Origin: Bacteroidales bacterium
Lineage (GTDB): Bacteria; Bacteroidota; Bacteroidia; Bacteroidales; VadinHA17
Assembly (NCBI GenBank): GCA_016715075.1
Contig: JADKBK010000002.1
Coordinates: 1 to 64,000, forward strand
Direction: 5' to 3'
DNA length: 64,000 nt
The notes beneath the pieces were generated by a model. That model had not been told where the DNA came from and ran no database searches. It saw nothing but the letters and a program-made list of their open reading frames with translations. Of this stretch, positions 15,622 to 25,030 are shown piece by piece. Numbering within the stretch: position 1 is the first letter of the stretch; each line of letters opens with the position of its first letter. Both the position numbers and the translations under genes were made by a program.

Positions 15622-16845
15622 ATGACGAGAGAAAAACTGAGAATAGGATTATTCGGATATGGATGTGTCGGACAGGGTCTGCACGATGTACTGAACAGCA
15701 GTAAAGGCTTTAAGGCTGATATTGTAAAGATCTGCGTAAAGGATCATAGGAAGAAGAGAAGGATAGATATGTCAAATTTCACTTATGATAAGGATGAGAT
15801 ATTAAATGATCCTTCAATAAACCTTGTTGTGGAACTGATTGATGATGCTGATGAAGCGTTCAGAATTGTTACCACAGCCATGAAAAATGGCAAAAATGTC
15901 GTCACTGCCAACAAGATGATGGTGGCTAAACATTTTAAGGAGCTTGTAGAGATGCAGGGAAAATATAAAGTATCTCTTCTCTATGAAGCCTCTGCAGGAG
16001 CAAGCATTCCGATCATAAGGAATCTTGAGGAATACTATGACAATGAACTTCTTCACTCGCTCAGAGGTATCCTGAACGGGACAACAAATTATATTCTTAC
16101 AAAGATGTATAATGAAGGAATACCGTATGCTGAGGCACTGAAAGAGGCACAGGAAAAAGGTTTTGCTGAATCGGATCCGACTCTCGATGTGGATGGCTGG
16201 GATGCAAAATTTAAACTCTGTATCATTACCGGTCATGCTTACGGATTATTCCTCAATCCTGATGAGGTTTTTCATTATGGCATAAGAGCAATCTCAAAAT
16301 TCGATATTCAGTATGCAAAGGAAAAAGGATTTAAAATCAAGCTGGTACCATATGTAGGAAAGACCAATGAGAATACAATAACCAGCTTTGTGCTTCCCAG
16401 GTTTATCTCGGCTGATAAATATCTGTACAATGTAGATAATGAATATAATGGAGTTATAACAGAAGCAGCTTTTGCCGACAAGCAGTTTTTCAGCGGAAAG
16501 GGAGCTGGAGGCCATGCGACAGGCAGTGCTGTACTATCTGATATATCTGCCAACTCATATGGCTACAGGTATGAATACAAGAAATTCCAGCAGGGAACTG
16601 TCTCAAATTATACCCGCAATCATAAGCTGGAGGTTTACCTGAGGTATAAAGATGAAAAGGACCGGGAATTATTTGGATTTGAGGAAGTCTCGGAATACTT
16701 TAGTGGTAAGTTTTTTAAGTATGTTATCGGGGTGATAAATCTTGAAAGACTTTATGCTTTAAGGGAACAACTTGGCCAGATGGATGTTTTTATAGTGAAT
16801 ACAGGGAGAAAAACGGACCCCCCAACCCCCCCAAGTGAAGGCTAA
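15622..16845 (+). CDS. hom: Homoserine dehydrogenase
   Basis: 407 residues. It reduces aspartate semialdehyde to homoserine. The N-terminal Rossmann motif is GLFGYGCVGQGL (9-20). The catalytic-domain segments GASIPIIRNL and ILNGTTNYIL, and the acidic SDPTLDVDGWDAKFKL block, are typical. It is a stand-alone enzyme without a fused aspartokinase. The C-terminal region (about 335-395) may be a small regulatory domain. The last residues, KTDPPTPPSEG, are encoded by a C/G-rich palindromic repeat (16819-16876) that has overrun the end of the gene and supplies its stop. It is in the SAM-riboswitch transcription unit between metY and metH. Confidence 0.93.
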   Translation: MTREKLRIGLFGYGCVGQGLHDVLNSSKGFKADIVKICVKDHRKKRRIDMSNFTYDKDEILNDPSINLVVELIDDADEAFRIVTTAMKNGKNVVTANKMMVAKHFKELVEMQGKYKVSLLYEASAGASIPIIRNLEEYYDNELLHSLRGILNGTTNYILTKMYNEGIPYAEALKEAQEKGFAESDPTLDVDGWDAKFKLCIITGHAYGLFLNPDEVFHYGIRAISKFDIQYAKEKGFKIKLVPYVGKTNENTITSFVLPRFISADKYLYNVDNEYNGVITEAAFADKQFFSGKGAGGHATGSAVLSDISANSYGYRYEYKKFQQGTVSNYTRNHKLEVYLRYKDEKDRELFGFEEVSEYFSGKFFKYVIGVINLERLYALREQLGQMDVFIVNTGRKTDPPTPPSEG

Positions 16846-16876
16846 AACGCCCCCCCCTGTGGGGAAAGGGGGGTAA
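16819..16876. repeat. C/G palindrome overlapping the hom 3' end
   Basis: The ccccccaacccccc arm (about 16819-16832) faces ggggaaaggggggt (about 16862-16875). It provides the last eight or so codons and the stop of hom and lies in the hom-metH spacer. It may fold in the polycistronic mRNA. Confidence 0.55.
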
Positions 16877-16950
16877 AAAAGGAAGAGGAAAGCAAGTATA
16901 AGCAAGATTTAAAATTTAATTGAATAATATTTTATTAATAAGTTACATAA

Positions 16951-19900
16951 TTGAAATTCCACATAGAAGATATTATAAAGCAAAGAATAGTTATCCTTGA
17001 CGGGGCCATGGGTACGATGATCCAGAAGCATAAGTTTCAGGAGAATGATTACCGTGGGGAGAAGTATAAAGATCATCCAAAGCTTCAGAAAGGGAATAAT
17101 GACCTGTTGTCGATAAGCAGACCTGAGGTTATTAAGGATATACACAGGGAGTATCTTGAAGCCGGGGCAGATATTATTACTACCAACACCTTTAATTCAA
17201 ACAGGATCTCCATGTCGGATTATGGTATGGAGGATCTTGTTTATGATCTGAATTTTCACTCTGCCCGTCTCGCCGCCGAAGCTATTTCAGAATATGAAAG
17301 TGCAGGTTCTCCAGGGCCTCATTTCATTGCCGGAACGCTGGGACCAACTAACAGAACGGCTTCAATGTCGTCGGATGTGAATGATCCCGGGGCAAGGCTT
17401 GTAACCTTTGACCAGCTTGTTGAGGCATACGCGGAACAGGCTAGGGGATTGATTGACGGAGGTGTCCAGCTTCTTCTTGTTGAGACCATATTTGATGTAC
17501 TGAACTGTAAAGCGGCACTTTTTGCTATCGGTTCTGTTTTTGAGGAGAAAGATATAACACTTCCGGTGATGGTATCGGGAACAATCACTGATGCCAGTGG
17601 AAGAACACTTACGGGTCAGACACTGGAGGCATTTATGGTTTCAGTCTCTCATTTCCCGCTTCTTAGTATTGGCCTGAACTGTGCCCTGGGAGCAGAACAG
17701 CTGAGGCCTTTTATTGAGGAGTTATCAGCTAAGAGCGGCTTCTTTGTATCAGTTCACCCGAATGCAGGACTGCCAAACCAGTTTGGTGAGTATGATCAGA
17801 GCGCTGAATTCATGGCTTCTGTCACAGAAGATTTCATGAAAGAGGGCTGGGTAAACATAATAGGAGGATGCTGCGGAACAACTCCGCTTCATATCCGGAA
17901 AATTGCAGAATCAGCCAAAAAATACAGGCCAAGAGTGCGTCCTGAAATTCAAAAATACACAAGACTCAGCGGACTGGAAGTTCTTACAATCACTCCGGAG
18001 ACAAATTTTATAAATATTGGCGAGCGTACAAATGTCTCGGGTTCAATAAAATTTGCCCGTCTGATACGTGATGAAAAATATGATGAGGCGCTTACGGTGG
18101 CAAGGAACCAGGTTGAGGGTGGAGCGAACGTGATTGATATCTGCATGGATGAAGCTATGCTCGATTCGGAAAAAGCAATGGTTAAGTTTGTCAACCTTGT
18201 TATGTCTGAGCCTGATATTTCAAAGCTTCCGCTGATGATCGATTCTTCCCGCTGGAATGTCATTGAGTCAGCACTTAAATGCATTCAGGGGAAATCGGTA
18301 GTTAATTCCATAAGTCTTAAGGAGGGAGAAGAGGTATTCCTTGAACATGCCAGGAAAGTGAGAAAATATGGAGCAGCTGTTGTAGTGATGCTATTTGATG
18401 AGCTCGGGCAGGCTGATACTTATGAAAAGCGGATCATGGTTGCCGAGAGATCTTACCGGTTGCTGGTTGATAAGATCGGATTTCCGCCGGAAGATATAAT
18501 TTTTGATCCTAACGTACTGGCTGTGGCTACCGGTATTGAGGAGCACAATGAATATGCGATAAATTTCATCAGGGCAACGGAATGGATCAAACAGAACCTT
18601 CCATACACAAAGGTGAGCGGAGGGATAAGTAATCTGTCATTCTCATTCAGGGGTACCGACAAGGTGCGTGAGGCAATGCATTCGGCCTTTCTTTATCATG
18701 CCATCAGAGCCGGAATGGATATGGCAATTGTTAATCCGGGCATGTTGCAGGTTTACACGGAAATTGATCCGGATCTCCTTCAGCTTACAGAAGATGTTAT
18801 ATTTAACCGGCGCAAAGATGCCACCGAAAGGCTGGTGAAGTTTGCAGAAGGCATTAAGAATGAAGGGAAGAAGGAAGAAAAAGAGGATGCATGGAGGTTG
18901 CTGCCGGTCATTAACAGGATCAAGCATTCGCTTATAAGGGGGATAGATGAATATATTGAGACAGATGTGGAGGAGGCGCGTTCTCTTTTCAGGCGATCAA
19001 TAGAATTAATAGAAGGACCTCTTATGGGAGGTATGAATGAGGTTGGTGACCTCTTCGGAGCAGGGAAAATGTTTCTTCCCCAGGTTGTCAAGAGTGCAAG
19101 GGTAATGAAGAAGGCGGTCTCCAAACTGGCTCCGTATATTGAAAAAGAGAGTGAAGGAGAAGAGAAGAAGATCGCGGGAAAAATCCTGCTTGCCACCGTC
19201 AAAGGAGATGTGCATGATATAGGAAAGAATATTGTAGGAGTTGTTCTTTCATGCAATAACTACGAGATAATCGATTTGGGGGTAATGGTACCGGCTGATA
19301 AGATCATTGATACTGCTATCAGGGAGAATGTCGACATAATTGGCCTTAGCGGCTTAATTACACCTTCTCTGGAGGAGATGGTTCATGTTGCATCAGAGAT
19401 GGAAAGAAGGAAGATTAAGATACCTCTTCTGATAGGTGGAGCCACAACATCAGAAATACATGCTGCTGTAAAGGTTGCACCTGTTTATTCAAATACAGTT
19501 GTGCATGTAAAGGATGCATCCAAGGCAGCAGGGGTAATCTCTGCCCTTCTTCAGAAGGATAGCAGCGGATATGCATCTGAAATGAGGGAGAAGTACAACA
19601 GGATGAAGGAGGATCACAGCTCACGGCAGACTGAAAGGAATCTGCTCTCAATAAGTAATGCCAGGAAAAACAAGCTTTTTACAGATTGGGAGAAATTCAG
19701 GATTTCTGAACCTCTGCAGCCTGGTATTCATCACATACCTGAGATAGATCTTAATTTACTCACTGAATATATTGACTGGACTTTCTTTTTCTTTTCCTGG
19801 AAATTATCGGGTAAATATCCTGCTATCTTCAGTGATCCTGTAAAAGGAACCGAGGCACGTAAGTTATTTGACGATGCACAGGTATATCTGAAAGAGATCA

Positions 19901-20601
19901 TCGACAGGAAACTGCTTCTTGCGAAGGCTGTATCAGGATTATTCCCTGCAGTCTCGGAAGGAGATGATGTAAAGATCTTTTCAGAAAAGAACAGGAAAGA
20001 TCAGAAAGCTGTCTTCAGATTTTTAAGGAACCAGGAGCCGAAGGAGAAGGATGTGCCAAACCTTTGCCTCTCTGATTATATTGCGCCAGACTCTTCAGGT
20101 CTGACCGACTATATAGGGGCATTTGTTGTTTCAGCAGATTTTGATGATGTGGCCATGGAAAAATATAAGGAAGATGATTATGCATCTATCATGATCAGGA
20201 TCCTCAGTGACCGTCTTGCTGAAGCTGCAGCTGAATGGCTTCATGAAAAGATCAGAAAGGAATATTGGGGTTATGCGGCAAATGAGAAGCTTACTCTTGA
20301 TGAAATCCTGAAGGCAAAATACGTAGGCATCAGGCCGGCTCCGGGTTATCCGGCATGCCCTGATCATACCGAAAAACAGATTATCTTTGACCTCCTTGGA
20401 GCTGAAAAACTTATTGGAGTCGAACTGACTGAAAATTTTGCTATGGTACCACCGGCATCCGTAAGCGGATATATCTTTTCACATCCGGAATCGAGTTATT
20501 TCAATCTCGGGAAGATTAACTCTGATCAGCTTGAAGATTATGCTGTCCGGAAAAATATGACTATTAAGGAGGCCGCCAGATGGCTGGCTCCAAATTTATG
20601 A
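16951..20601 (+). CDS. metH: Cobalamin-dependent methionine synthase
   Basis: 1216 residues, full length. It transfers a methyl group from 5-methyl-THF via methylcobalamin to homocysteine. The four modules are in order: the homocysteine domain (1-325) with zinc ligands C244 (GLNCALG) and C307/C308 (GGCCGTT); the pterin domain (about 355-615, NIGERTNVSGS); the B12 cap and binding domain (about 645-890) with lower axial histidine H755 in DVHDIG; and the C-terminal AdoMet reactivation domain (about 920-1216, RPAPGYPACPDH). Translation starts at TTG (16951), because no ATG precedes the conserved IIKQRIVILDGAMGTM segment. It lies in the SAM-riboswitch operon 105 bp after hom, and metF follows after 9 bp. 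No cobalamin riboswitch was seen upstream. Confidence 0.97.
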   Translation: MKFHIEDIIKQRIVILDGAMGTMIQKHKFQENDYRGEKYKDHPKLQKGNNDLLSISRPEVIKDIHREYLEAGADIITTNTFNSNRISMSDYGMEDLVYDLNFHSARLAAEAISEYESAGSPGPHFIAGTLGPTNRTASMSSDVNDPGARLVTFDQLVEAYAEQARGLIDGGVQLLLVETIFDVLNCKAALFAIGSVFEEKDITLPVMVSGTITDASGRTLTGQTLEAFMVSVSHFPLLSIGLNCALGAEQLRPFIEELSAKSGFFVSVHPNAGLPNQFGEYDQSAEFMASVTEDFMKEGWVNIIGGCCGTTPLHIRKIAESAKKYRPRVRPEIQKYTRLSGLEVLTITPETNFINIGERTNVSGSIKFARLIRDEKYDEALTVARNQVEGGANVIDICMDEAMLDSEKAMVKFVNLVMSEPDISKLPLMIDSSRWNVIESALKCIQGKSVVNSISLKEGEEVFLEHARKVRKYGAAVVVMLFDELGQADTYEKRIMVAERSYRLLVDKIGFPPEDIIFDPNVLAVATGIEEHNEYAINFIRATEWIKQNLPYTKVSGGISNLSFSFRGTDKVREAMHSAFLYHAIRAGMDMAIVNPGMLQVYTEIDPDLLQLTEDVIFNRRKDATERLVKFAEGIKNEGKKEEKEDAWRLLPVINRIKHSLIRGIDEYIETDVEEARSLFRRSIELIEGPLMGGMNEVGDLFGAGKMFLPQVVKSARVMKKAVSKLAPYIEKESEGEEKKIAGKILLATVKGDVHDIGKNIVGVVLSCNNYEIIDLGVMVPADKIIDTAIRENVDIIGLSGLITPSLEEMVHVASEMERRKIKIPLLIGGATTSEIHAAVKVAPVYSNTVVHVKDASKAAGVISALLQKDSSGYASEMREKYNRMKEDHSSRQTERNLLSISNARKNKLFTDWEKFRISEPLQPGIHHIPEIDLNLLTEYIDWTFFFFSWKLSGKYPAIFSDPVKGTEARKLFDDAQVYLKEIIDRKLLLAKAVSGLFPAVSEGDDVKIFSEKNRKDQKAVFRFLRNQEPKEKDVPNLCLSDYIAPDSSGLTDYIGAFVVSADFDDVAMEKYKEDDYASIMIRILSDRLAEAAAEWLHEKIRKEYWGYAANEKLTLDEILKAKYVGIRPAPGYPACPDHTEKQIIFDLLGAEKLIGVELTENFAMVPPASVSGYIFSHPESSYFNLGKINSDQLEDYAVRKNMTIKEAARWLAPNL

Positions 20602-20610
20602 TTTACAGAG

Positions 20611-21564
20611 ATGAGTGTTATTGACAAGATTAAGAATGCCAAAGGGCCACTTTTCACTTTTGAACTGCTTCCCCCTTTGAAGGGGCACAGCATTGAAAGG
20701 ATTTATACTGCAATTGAGAGGCTGCTGGAATTTAATCCGGCTTATATAAATTTTACCTCTCATCGTAATGAGACAACATATTATGAGAGGCCTGACGGAC
20801 TTCTTGAGAAAAAAATCGTCCGTATCAGACCCGGCACGATAGCGCTGGCCGCTGCCGTGAAATATAAATATGACATTGCTGTTGTACCTCACATCCTCTG
20901 CGGAGGATTTTCGAAAGAGGAGACAGAGAACGCTCTTATTGAAATGAATTTCCTGGGCATTCATAATGTACTGGCTCTGAGAGGGGATCCTCATAAAGGA
21001 AGCCGCAGGTTTATCGCCGAGAAAGACGGGCACACACATACTCATGAACTGGTTACCCAGATCATCAATATGAACAATGGCAGGTATCTTGAGGAATCGC
21101 TTGAGAATAGTACGCCAACAAATTTTTGTGTTGGTGTGGCCGGGTACCCGGAGAAACATTTTGAGGCGCCTAATAAACAGATAGACATCGCAAACCTGAA
21201 GATAAAAGTTGATGCCGGGGCAAGTTATATCGTAACCCAGATGTTTTTTGACAACAGGAAGTTCTGCCGGTTCAGGGATGAATGCAGAAAAATTGGCATT
21301 ACCGTTCCTATTATTGCAGGAATAAAGCCGATATCGGCTCTGAGTGATATAAAATTAATTCCCCAGGCTTTTCATATTGACCTGCCGAATGATCTCGTCA
21401 CAGCAGTTCAGAAGTGCAAAACAGACAGTGAAGCACGTGAAATCGGAATTTAATGGGCCATAATACAGTCAAGAGAACTCATCAGTGAAGGGGTTCCGGG
21501 AATTCATTACTATACTCTGGGGCGTTCGGATAATATCGCCAGGATAGTAAAGGCCTCGTTTTAA
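20611..21564 (+). pseudogene. metF: 5,10-methylenetetrahydrofolate reductase, interrupted by TAA
   Basis: The first 280 codons encode a standard MetF: FTFELLPPLKG near the start, LRGDPH and VTQMFFDN in the FAD/folate pocket. The protein then stops at TAA 21451-21453. Reading on in the same frame gives WAIIQSRELISEGVPGIHYYTLGRSDN and ends at TAA 21562-21564. That is the missing last strand and helix of the TIM barrel, at the normal total length of about 317. The stop replaces the codon where relatives have Glu in a GIEWAI-type motif; a single G to T change (GAA to TAA) explains it. Without the tail the barrel is incomplete and probably inactive. Possible explanations are a sequencing error, a true nonsense mutation, or readthrough. 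Confidence 0.88.
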
Positions 21565-22439
21565 CGACCCAGGGCTTTAGCTATAGCTCTTATGTGTGCG
21601 GGTGTTGTGCCACAACATCCGCCAATTATATTTACTCCTGCCTTTAGCAGATCGGGGACAAAGGAAGCCATCATTTCAGGAGACTCCTGGAAGAGCGTTA
21701 CACCGTCAACAAATTCAGGGATTCCGGCATTTGCCTGGATGATTACCGGTATTTTATTATCGGCTGATCTTATTGCTCCGGTGACACCGATCATTTCCCT
21801 TATTCCGTTACCGCAGTTTGAGCCAATGATGTGGGCACCTGCCTCTTTCATTGCAATTACCATCTCCGCTGGTGATATTCCCATCATTGTATGATATTCA
21901 CCATTCCCGTCACCTGTGAAGGTCATAGTAATGATGACAGTGCATCCTGTTGATGATCTTGCAGCTTTTACTGCAAGTACTGCTTCATCGGCAGCAGACA
22001 TTGTTTCGATAATAATAATATCGGCTCCCCCTTTCTCGAGTGCCAGTGCCTGTTCGCTGAAGCTATCTAAAAGTTCCTCTTCAGTGACATCGCCCATAAG
22101 CAGCATTTTCCCTGTAGGGCCTATTGAACCCGCAACGTGCCTGTCATTACCGGCAGCTTCCCGGCAAATGGCTGCTGCAGTTGTATTAATCTCAGATGTC
22201 CTCTCCCCCAGACCGTACTGAGATAGTTTTATCCTGCTTCCTCCGAAGCTGTTGGTGGTAACGATATCAGATCCTGCGAACAGGTATGATTCTGCAATCT
22301 CCCTGACATCTGACCTGTGAGAGATATTCCAGAGCTCCGGACATTCTCCGGGCTTAAGACCCTTTGACTGCAGTATAGTACCAAGAGCTCCGTCGGATAA
22401 TAGTACTTTGTTAAGCTTTATTTCGTCGAGAATTGTCAT
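21561..22439 (-). CDS. Stand-alone homocysteine S-methyltransferase domain protein
   Basis: 292 residues corresponding to the N-terminal homocysteine domain of MetH and to MmuM/BHMT enzymes. DGALGT is at the start, and the zinc ligands are in GSNCGNG and GGCCGTTPAHIR. It has no pterin or B12 domain, so the methyl donor must come from another protein or a small molecule such as S-methylmethionine, SAM or a betaine. It is transcribed opposite to metF. The stop codons of the two genes share a TTAA if metF is read to its ancestral end. metK follows downstream on the same strand. The exact donor cannot be decided from sequence. Confidence 0.85.
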   Translation of the reverse strand: MTILDEIKLNKVLLSDGALGTILQSKGLKPGECPELWNISHRSDVREIAESYLFAGSDIVTTNSFGGSRIKLSQYGLGERTSEINTTAAAICREAAGNDRHVAGSIGPTGKMLLMGDVTEEELLDSFSEQALALEKGGADIIIIETMSAADEAVLAVKAARSSTGCTVIITMTFTGDGNGEYHTMMGISPAEMVIAMKEAGAHIIGSNCGNGIREMIGVTGAIRSADNKIPVIIQANAGIPEFVDGVTLFQESPEMMASFVPDLLKAGVNIIGGCCGTTPAHIRAIAKALGR

Positions 22440-22452
22440 AGCTTCCTGTATT

Positions 22453-22545
22453 AGGGTTCACGGCTCACGATGCACGATTCAGGTGTATGAATAGCAGCCA
22501 TGTGTCGTGCCTCGTGTGTCGTGTGTGGTGAACCCTGTGTTGTGC
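22453..22545. repeat. Syllabic inverted repeat built on cacgatg/gtgtcgtg
   Basis: AGGGTTCAC (22453-22461) pairs with GTGAACCCT (22528-22536). Between them run reiterated ctcacga, gcacga and gtgtcgtg, ctcgtgtgtcgtg units of opposite sense. It fills the spacer between the homocysteine methyltransferase gene and metK. Confidence 0.6.
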
Positions 22546-22552
22546 GTCGTTA

Positions 22553-23896
22553 TTACAGATTAAATTCCTTCTTGATCTTATCAGCATAGTCAAGCTTTTC
22601 CCAGGCAAAAAACTCCACCTTTTTCTGGTAGATTTTTTTACCAGTCCCATTTGCTGACTTTGTTTTGCTTCCAGGCACTTCATAATAGACGTCAACATTT
22701 TTCGAAAAACTCTCACGTCCAAAATGGCCATATGATGCTGTTTGCAGGAATATGGGGTCTTTCAGGCCAAAGCGTTTCACGATTGAATAGGGGCGCATAT
22801 CAAAAAGTTTCGAGATCTTTTTAGCGATGTCTCCGTCGTGGAGGAGAGCCCCTTTGCTGTCCTTTACCTTTGCTGTGCCGAAGGTGTTTACATAAAGACC
22901 AACAGGTTGTGCGACACCGATGGCATATGCAACCTGTATGAGTGCCTGGTCACAGACGCCTGCGGCAACCATGTTTTTTGCAATATGCCGTGCTGCATAT
23001 GCTGCTGATCTGTCAACCTTTGATGAGTCTTTCCCTGAGAAGGCTCCTCCTCCATGAGCACCATGACCTCCATAAGTATCAACGATGATCTTTCGTCCGG
23101 TAAGACCGGTATCGCCATGGGGGCCTCCGATAACAAATTTACCGGTAGGATTGACAAAGAGTCTGAAATCACCGTTAAAAAATTTCTGTATCCTCGCCGG
23201 GAGCAGTTTTTTCACCCTAGGGATCAGAATTTTCATTATATCTTCCCTGATCTTCTCCTGCATCTCTTTTTCAGCAGCTTTCTCAGCTGTATGTGATTTG
23301 CTTTTAGGAAGTATGAATTCATCGTGCTGGGTACTCACGACAATTGTATCAATGCGTATCGGATTATTATTGTCATCATACTCAACTGTCACCTGGGATT
23401 TGCTGTCGGGTCTGAGATACTTCATCTGTTTTCCCTCGCGTCTTATCTCAGCAAGCTCATTCAGAAGCCTGTGAGCCAGCTCAATTGTAAGAGGCATATA
23501 ATTATCCATTTCGCGACAGGCATAGCCGAACATCATACCCTGATCTCCTGCCCCCTGTTCTTCCGGTTTTTCACGGACAACACCCTGGTTAATATCGCTC
23601 GACTGTTCATGAATTGTGGAAATTACACCGCATGAATCGCAGTCAAAACGATATTCTGCCTTTGTATAGCCAATTTTTCTGATGACTTTACGGGCAGTTT
23701 CCTGAACGTCAACCCATCCCTCTGTGCGTACTTCACCGCCGCAAACAACAAGGCCTGTTGTAACAAAGGTTTCACAGGCAACTTTCGATTCAGGATCCCA
23801 TTTTAAAAATTCATCAAGCAGAGCATCCGATATCTGGTCGGCAACCTTATCAGGGTGCCCTTCTGAAACTGATTCTGAAGTAAATAAATATCCCAT
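22553..23896 (-). CDS. metK: S-adenosylmethionine synthetase
   Basis: A 447-residue methionine adenosyltransferase that makes SAM from methionine and ATP. The substrate motif GHPDKVADQISDALLD is at the N-terminus. The catalytic loop GAGDQGMMFGYA and the glycine-rich GGHGAHGGGAFSGKD (P-loop-like) are intact. It is slightly longer than the E. coli enzyme because of an insert of about 40 residues around 190-235, rich in K and E, as in many Bacteroidota. It closes the methionine cycle encoded on the opposite strand. No S-box was seen in the 166 bp upstream, so it appears not to share the riboswitch. Confidence 0.97.
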   Translation of the reverse strand: MGYLFTSESVSEGHPDKVADQISDALLDEFLKWDPESKVACETFVTTGLVVCGGEVRTEGWVDVQETARKVIRKIGYTKAEYRFDCDSCGVISTIHEQSSDINQGVVREKPEEQGAGDQGMMFGYACREMDNYMPLTIELAHRLLNELAEIRREGKQMKYLRPDSKSQVTVEYDDNNNPIRIDTIVVSTQHDEFILPKSKSHTAEKAAEKEMQEKIREDIMKILIPRVKKLLPARIQKFFNGDFRLFVNPTGKFVIGGPHGDTGLTGRKIIVDTYGGHGAHGGGAFSGKDSSKVDRSAAYAARHIAKNMVAAGVCDQALIQVAYAIGVAQPVGLYVNTFGTAKVKDSKGALLHDGDIAKKISKLFDMRPYSIVKRFGLKDPIFLQTASYGHFGRESFSKNVDVYYEVPGSKTKSANGTGKKIYQKKVEFFAWEKLDYADKIKKEFNL

Positions 23897-24062
23897 AATA
23901 CTATTTTTTTAGTAAGTAAACAGATGGGAGATGGTTAAGTTGATAGTAAAAAGGAAATTCAACGTGGTTTAGCATTTTTTCCCGTGGTTGCAATCAGCTC
24001 AAATCTTTCCACCAGTCTGTAATGCCACAAAGCAAGCAAAAAAAAATGGAATAACAAAATTT

Positions 24063-24977
24063 TCACCCGTTGGTGAGATGTCTGAAGACCTCTTCCAGAT
24101 TGCTTTCATTTTTCTGAAGTGACAAAACTGTGAGGTTGTTTCTGACTGCAAAGTTGAAGAGTGCAGGACGAATATCCTCTTCACCTTCAGCCTCAATGAC
24201 CCATATATTGTTTTGAAGTTGATGTATACTTTTTAAATCGGGGAATTCAGGAAGGACAATCTCTGAAATATCTTTATCGAATTCAACCTGAACAATCTGT
24301 TTAGGTTGCCGGAGCATAGAGTAGATGTTACTTTTAACCTCATTCGCAACGATTATCCCTTTATCAATAATTATCACTCTGTCGCAAATGGCTTCCACCT
24401 CCTGCATAATATGTGTGGAGAGCATTACTGTCTTTTCTTTTCCTGCCTCTTTGATAAGGTTTCTTATTTCGACAATCTGATTAGGGTCGAGGCCTGTTGT
24501 TGCTTCATCGAGTATCAGCACCGAAGGGTTATGTATCAGGGCCTGTGCCAGTCCAACCCTCTGTCTGTAACCTTTTGAAAGTGAACCTATCTTTTTTTTC
24601 TGCTCAGGGGCCAGACCTGTCACCTCAATAATGTTATCCACCTGATTCTTAAGGGGGATACCGGATTTGTAGATTGATGCCACAAATCCGAGATATTCTC
24701 TCACATACATTTCCGGATAGAGCGGGTTATTTTCAGGAAGATAACCCATAATCTTTCTCACATCACTATTGTCGTTTCCTGTCTCGATATCATTAACATA
24801 TACCTTTCCGGAGGTAGCAGGGATAAAACCTGTAATTATCTTCATCATTGTAGATTTCCCTGCCCCGTTTGGCCCGAGAAACCCCACAATTTCACCTGTT
24901 TTGACCTTGAAGGATACATTATCCAGAGCCTTCTGGTTGCCAAAGACCTTCGTAACCTCCTGAACTGAAATTGACAT
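24063..24977 (-). CDS. gldA: ABC transporter ATPase, GldA-type
   Basis: 304 residues. Walker A GPNGAGKST (about 34-42), signature LSKGYRQR, Walker B VLILDEATTGLDP and the H-loop THIMQEVE are complete. The segment KIMGYLPENNPLYPEMYVREYL and the roughly 80-residue C-terminal extension are characteristic of GldA, the ATP-binding subunit of the gliding-associated GldAFG transporter. No gldF/gldG permease genes are adjacent; in Bacteroidota gldA is often unlinked. Its relatives are co-inherited with the T9SS, and the gldKLMN block is present at 45-50 kb. A general ABC-2 exporter ATPase is the alternative. Confidence 0.8.
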   Translation of the reverse strand: MSISVQEVTKVFGNQKALDNVSFKVKTGEIVGFLGPNGAGKSTMMKIITGFIPATSGKVYVNDIETGNDNSDVRKIMGYLPENNPLYPEMYVREYLGFVASIYKSGIPLKNQVDNIIEVTGLAPEQKKKIGSLSKGYRQRVGLAQALIHNPSVLILDEATTGLDPNQIVEIRNLIKEAGKEKTVMLSTHIMQEVEAICDRVIIIDKGIIVANEVKSNIYSMLRQPKQIVQVEFDKDISEIVLPEFPDLKSIHQLQNNIWVIEAEGEEDIRPALFNFAVRNNLTVLSLQKNESNLEEVFRHLTNG

Positions 24978-25030
24978 AAACCGACTATTGTTGCTGAATT
25001 ACCGGTTGCTAAGATAATGGAAAGAGATTC

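Noticed and set aside
16846..16950. Cobalamin riboswitch upstream of metH
   Set aside because: Only 105 bp is available, with a C/G palindrome and AT-rich sequence; no B12-box-like motif is seen.
18780..19256. 158-codon minus-strand frame
   Set aside because: Antisense shadow of the metH cap and B12 domains.
21451..21453. Stop in metF as a selenocysteine or pyrrolysine codon
   Set aside because: The codon is TAA, not TGA or TAG, and the expected residue is Glu; no recoding element is visible.
23897..24062. SAM riboswitch upstream of metK
   Set aside because: The minus strand of this spacer lacks the aaaccctggcaacc and ggtgcc core segments found at 13997-14109.
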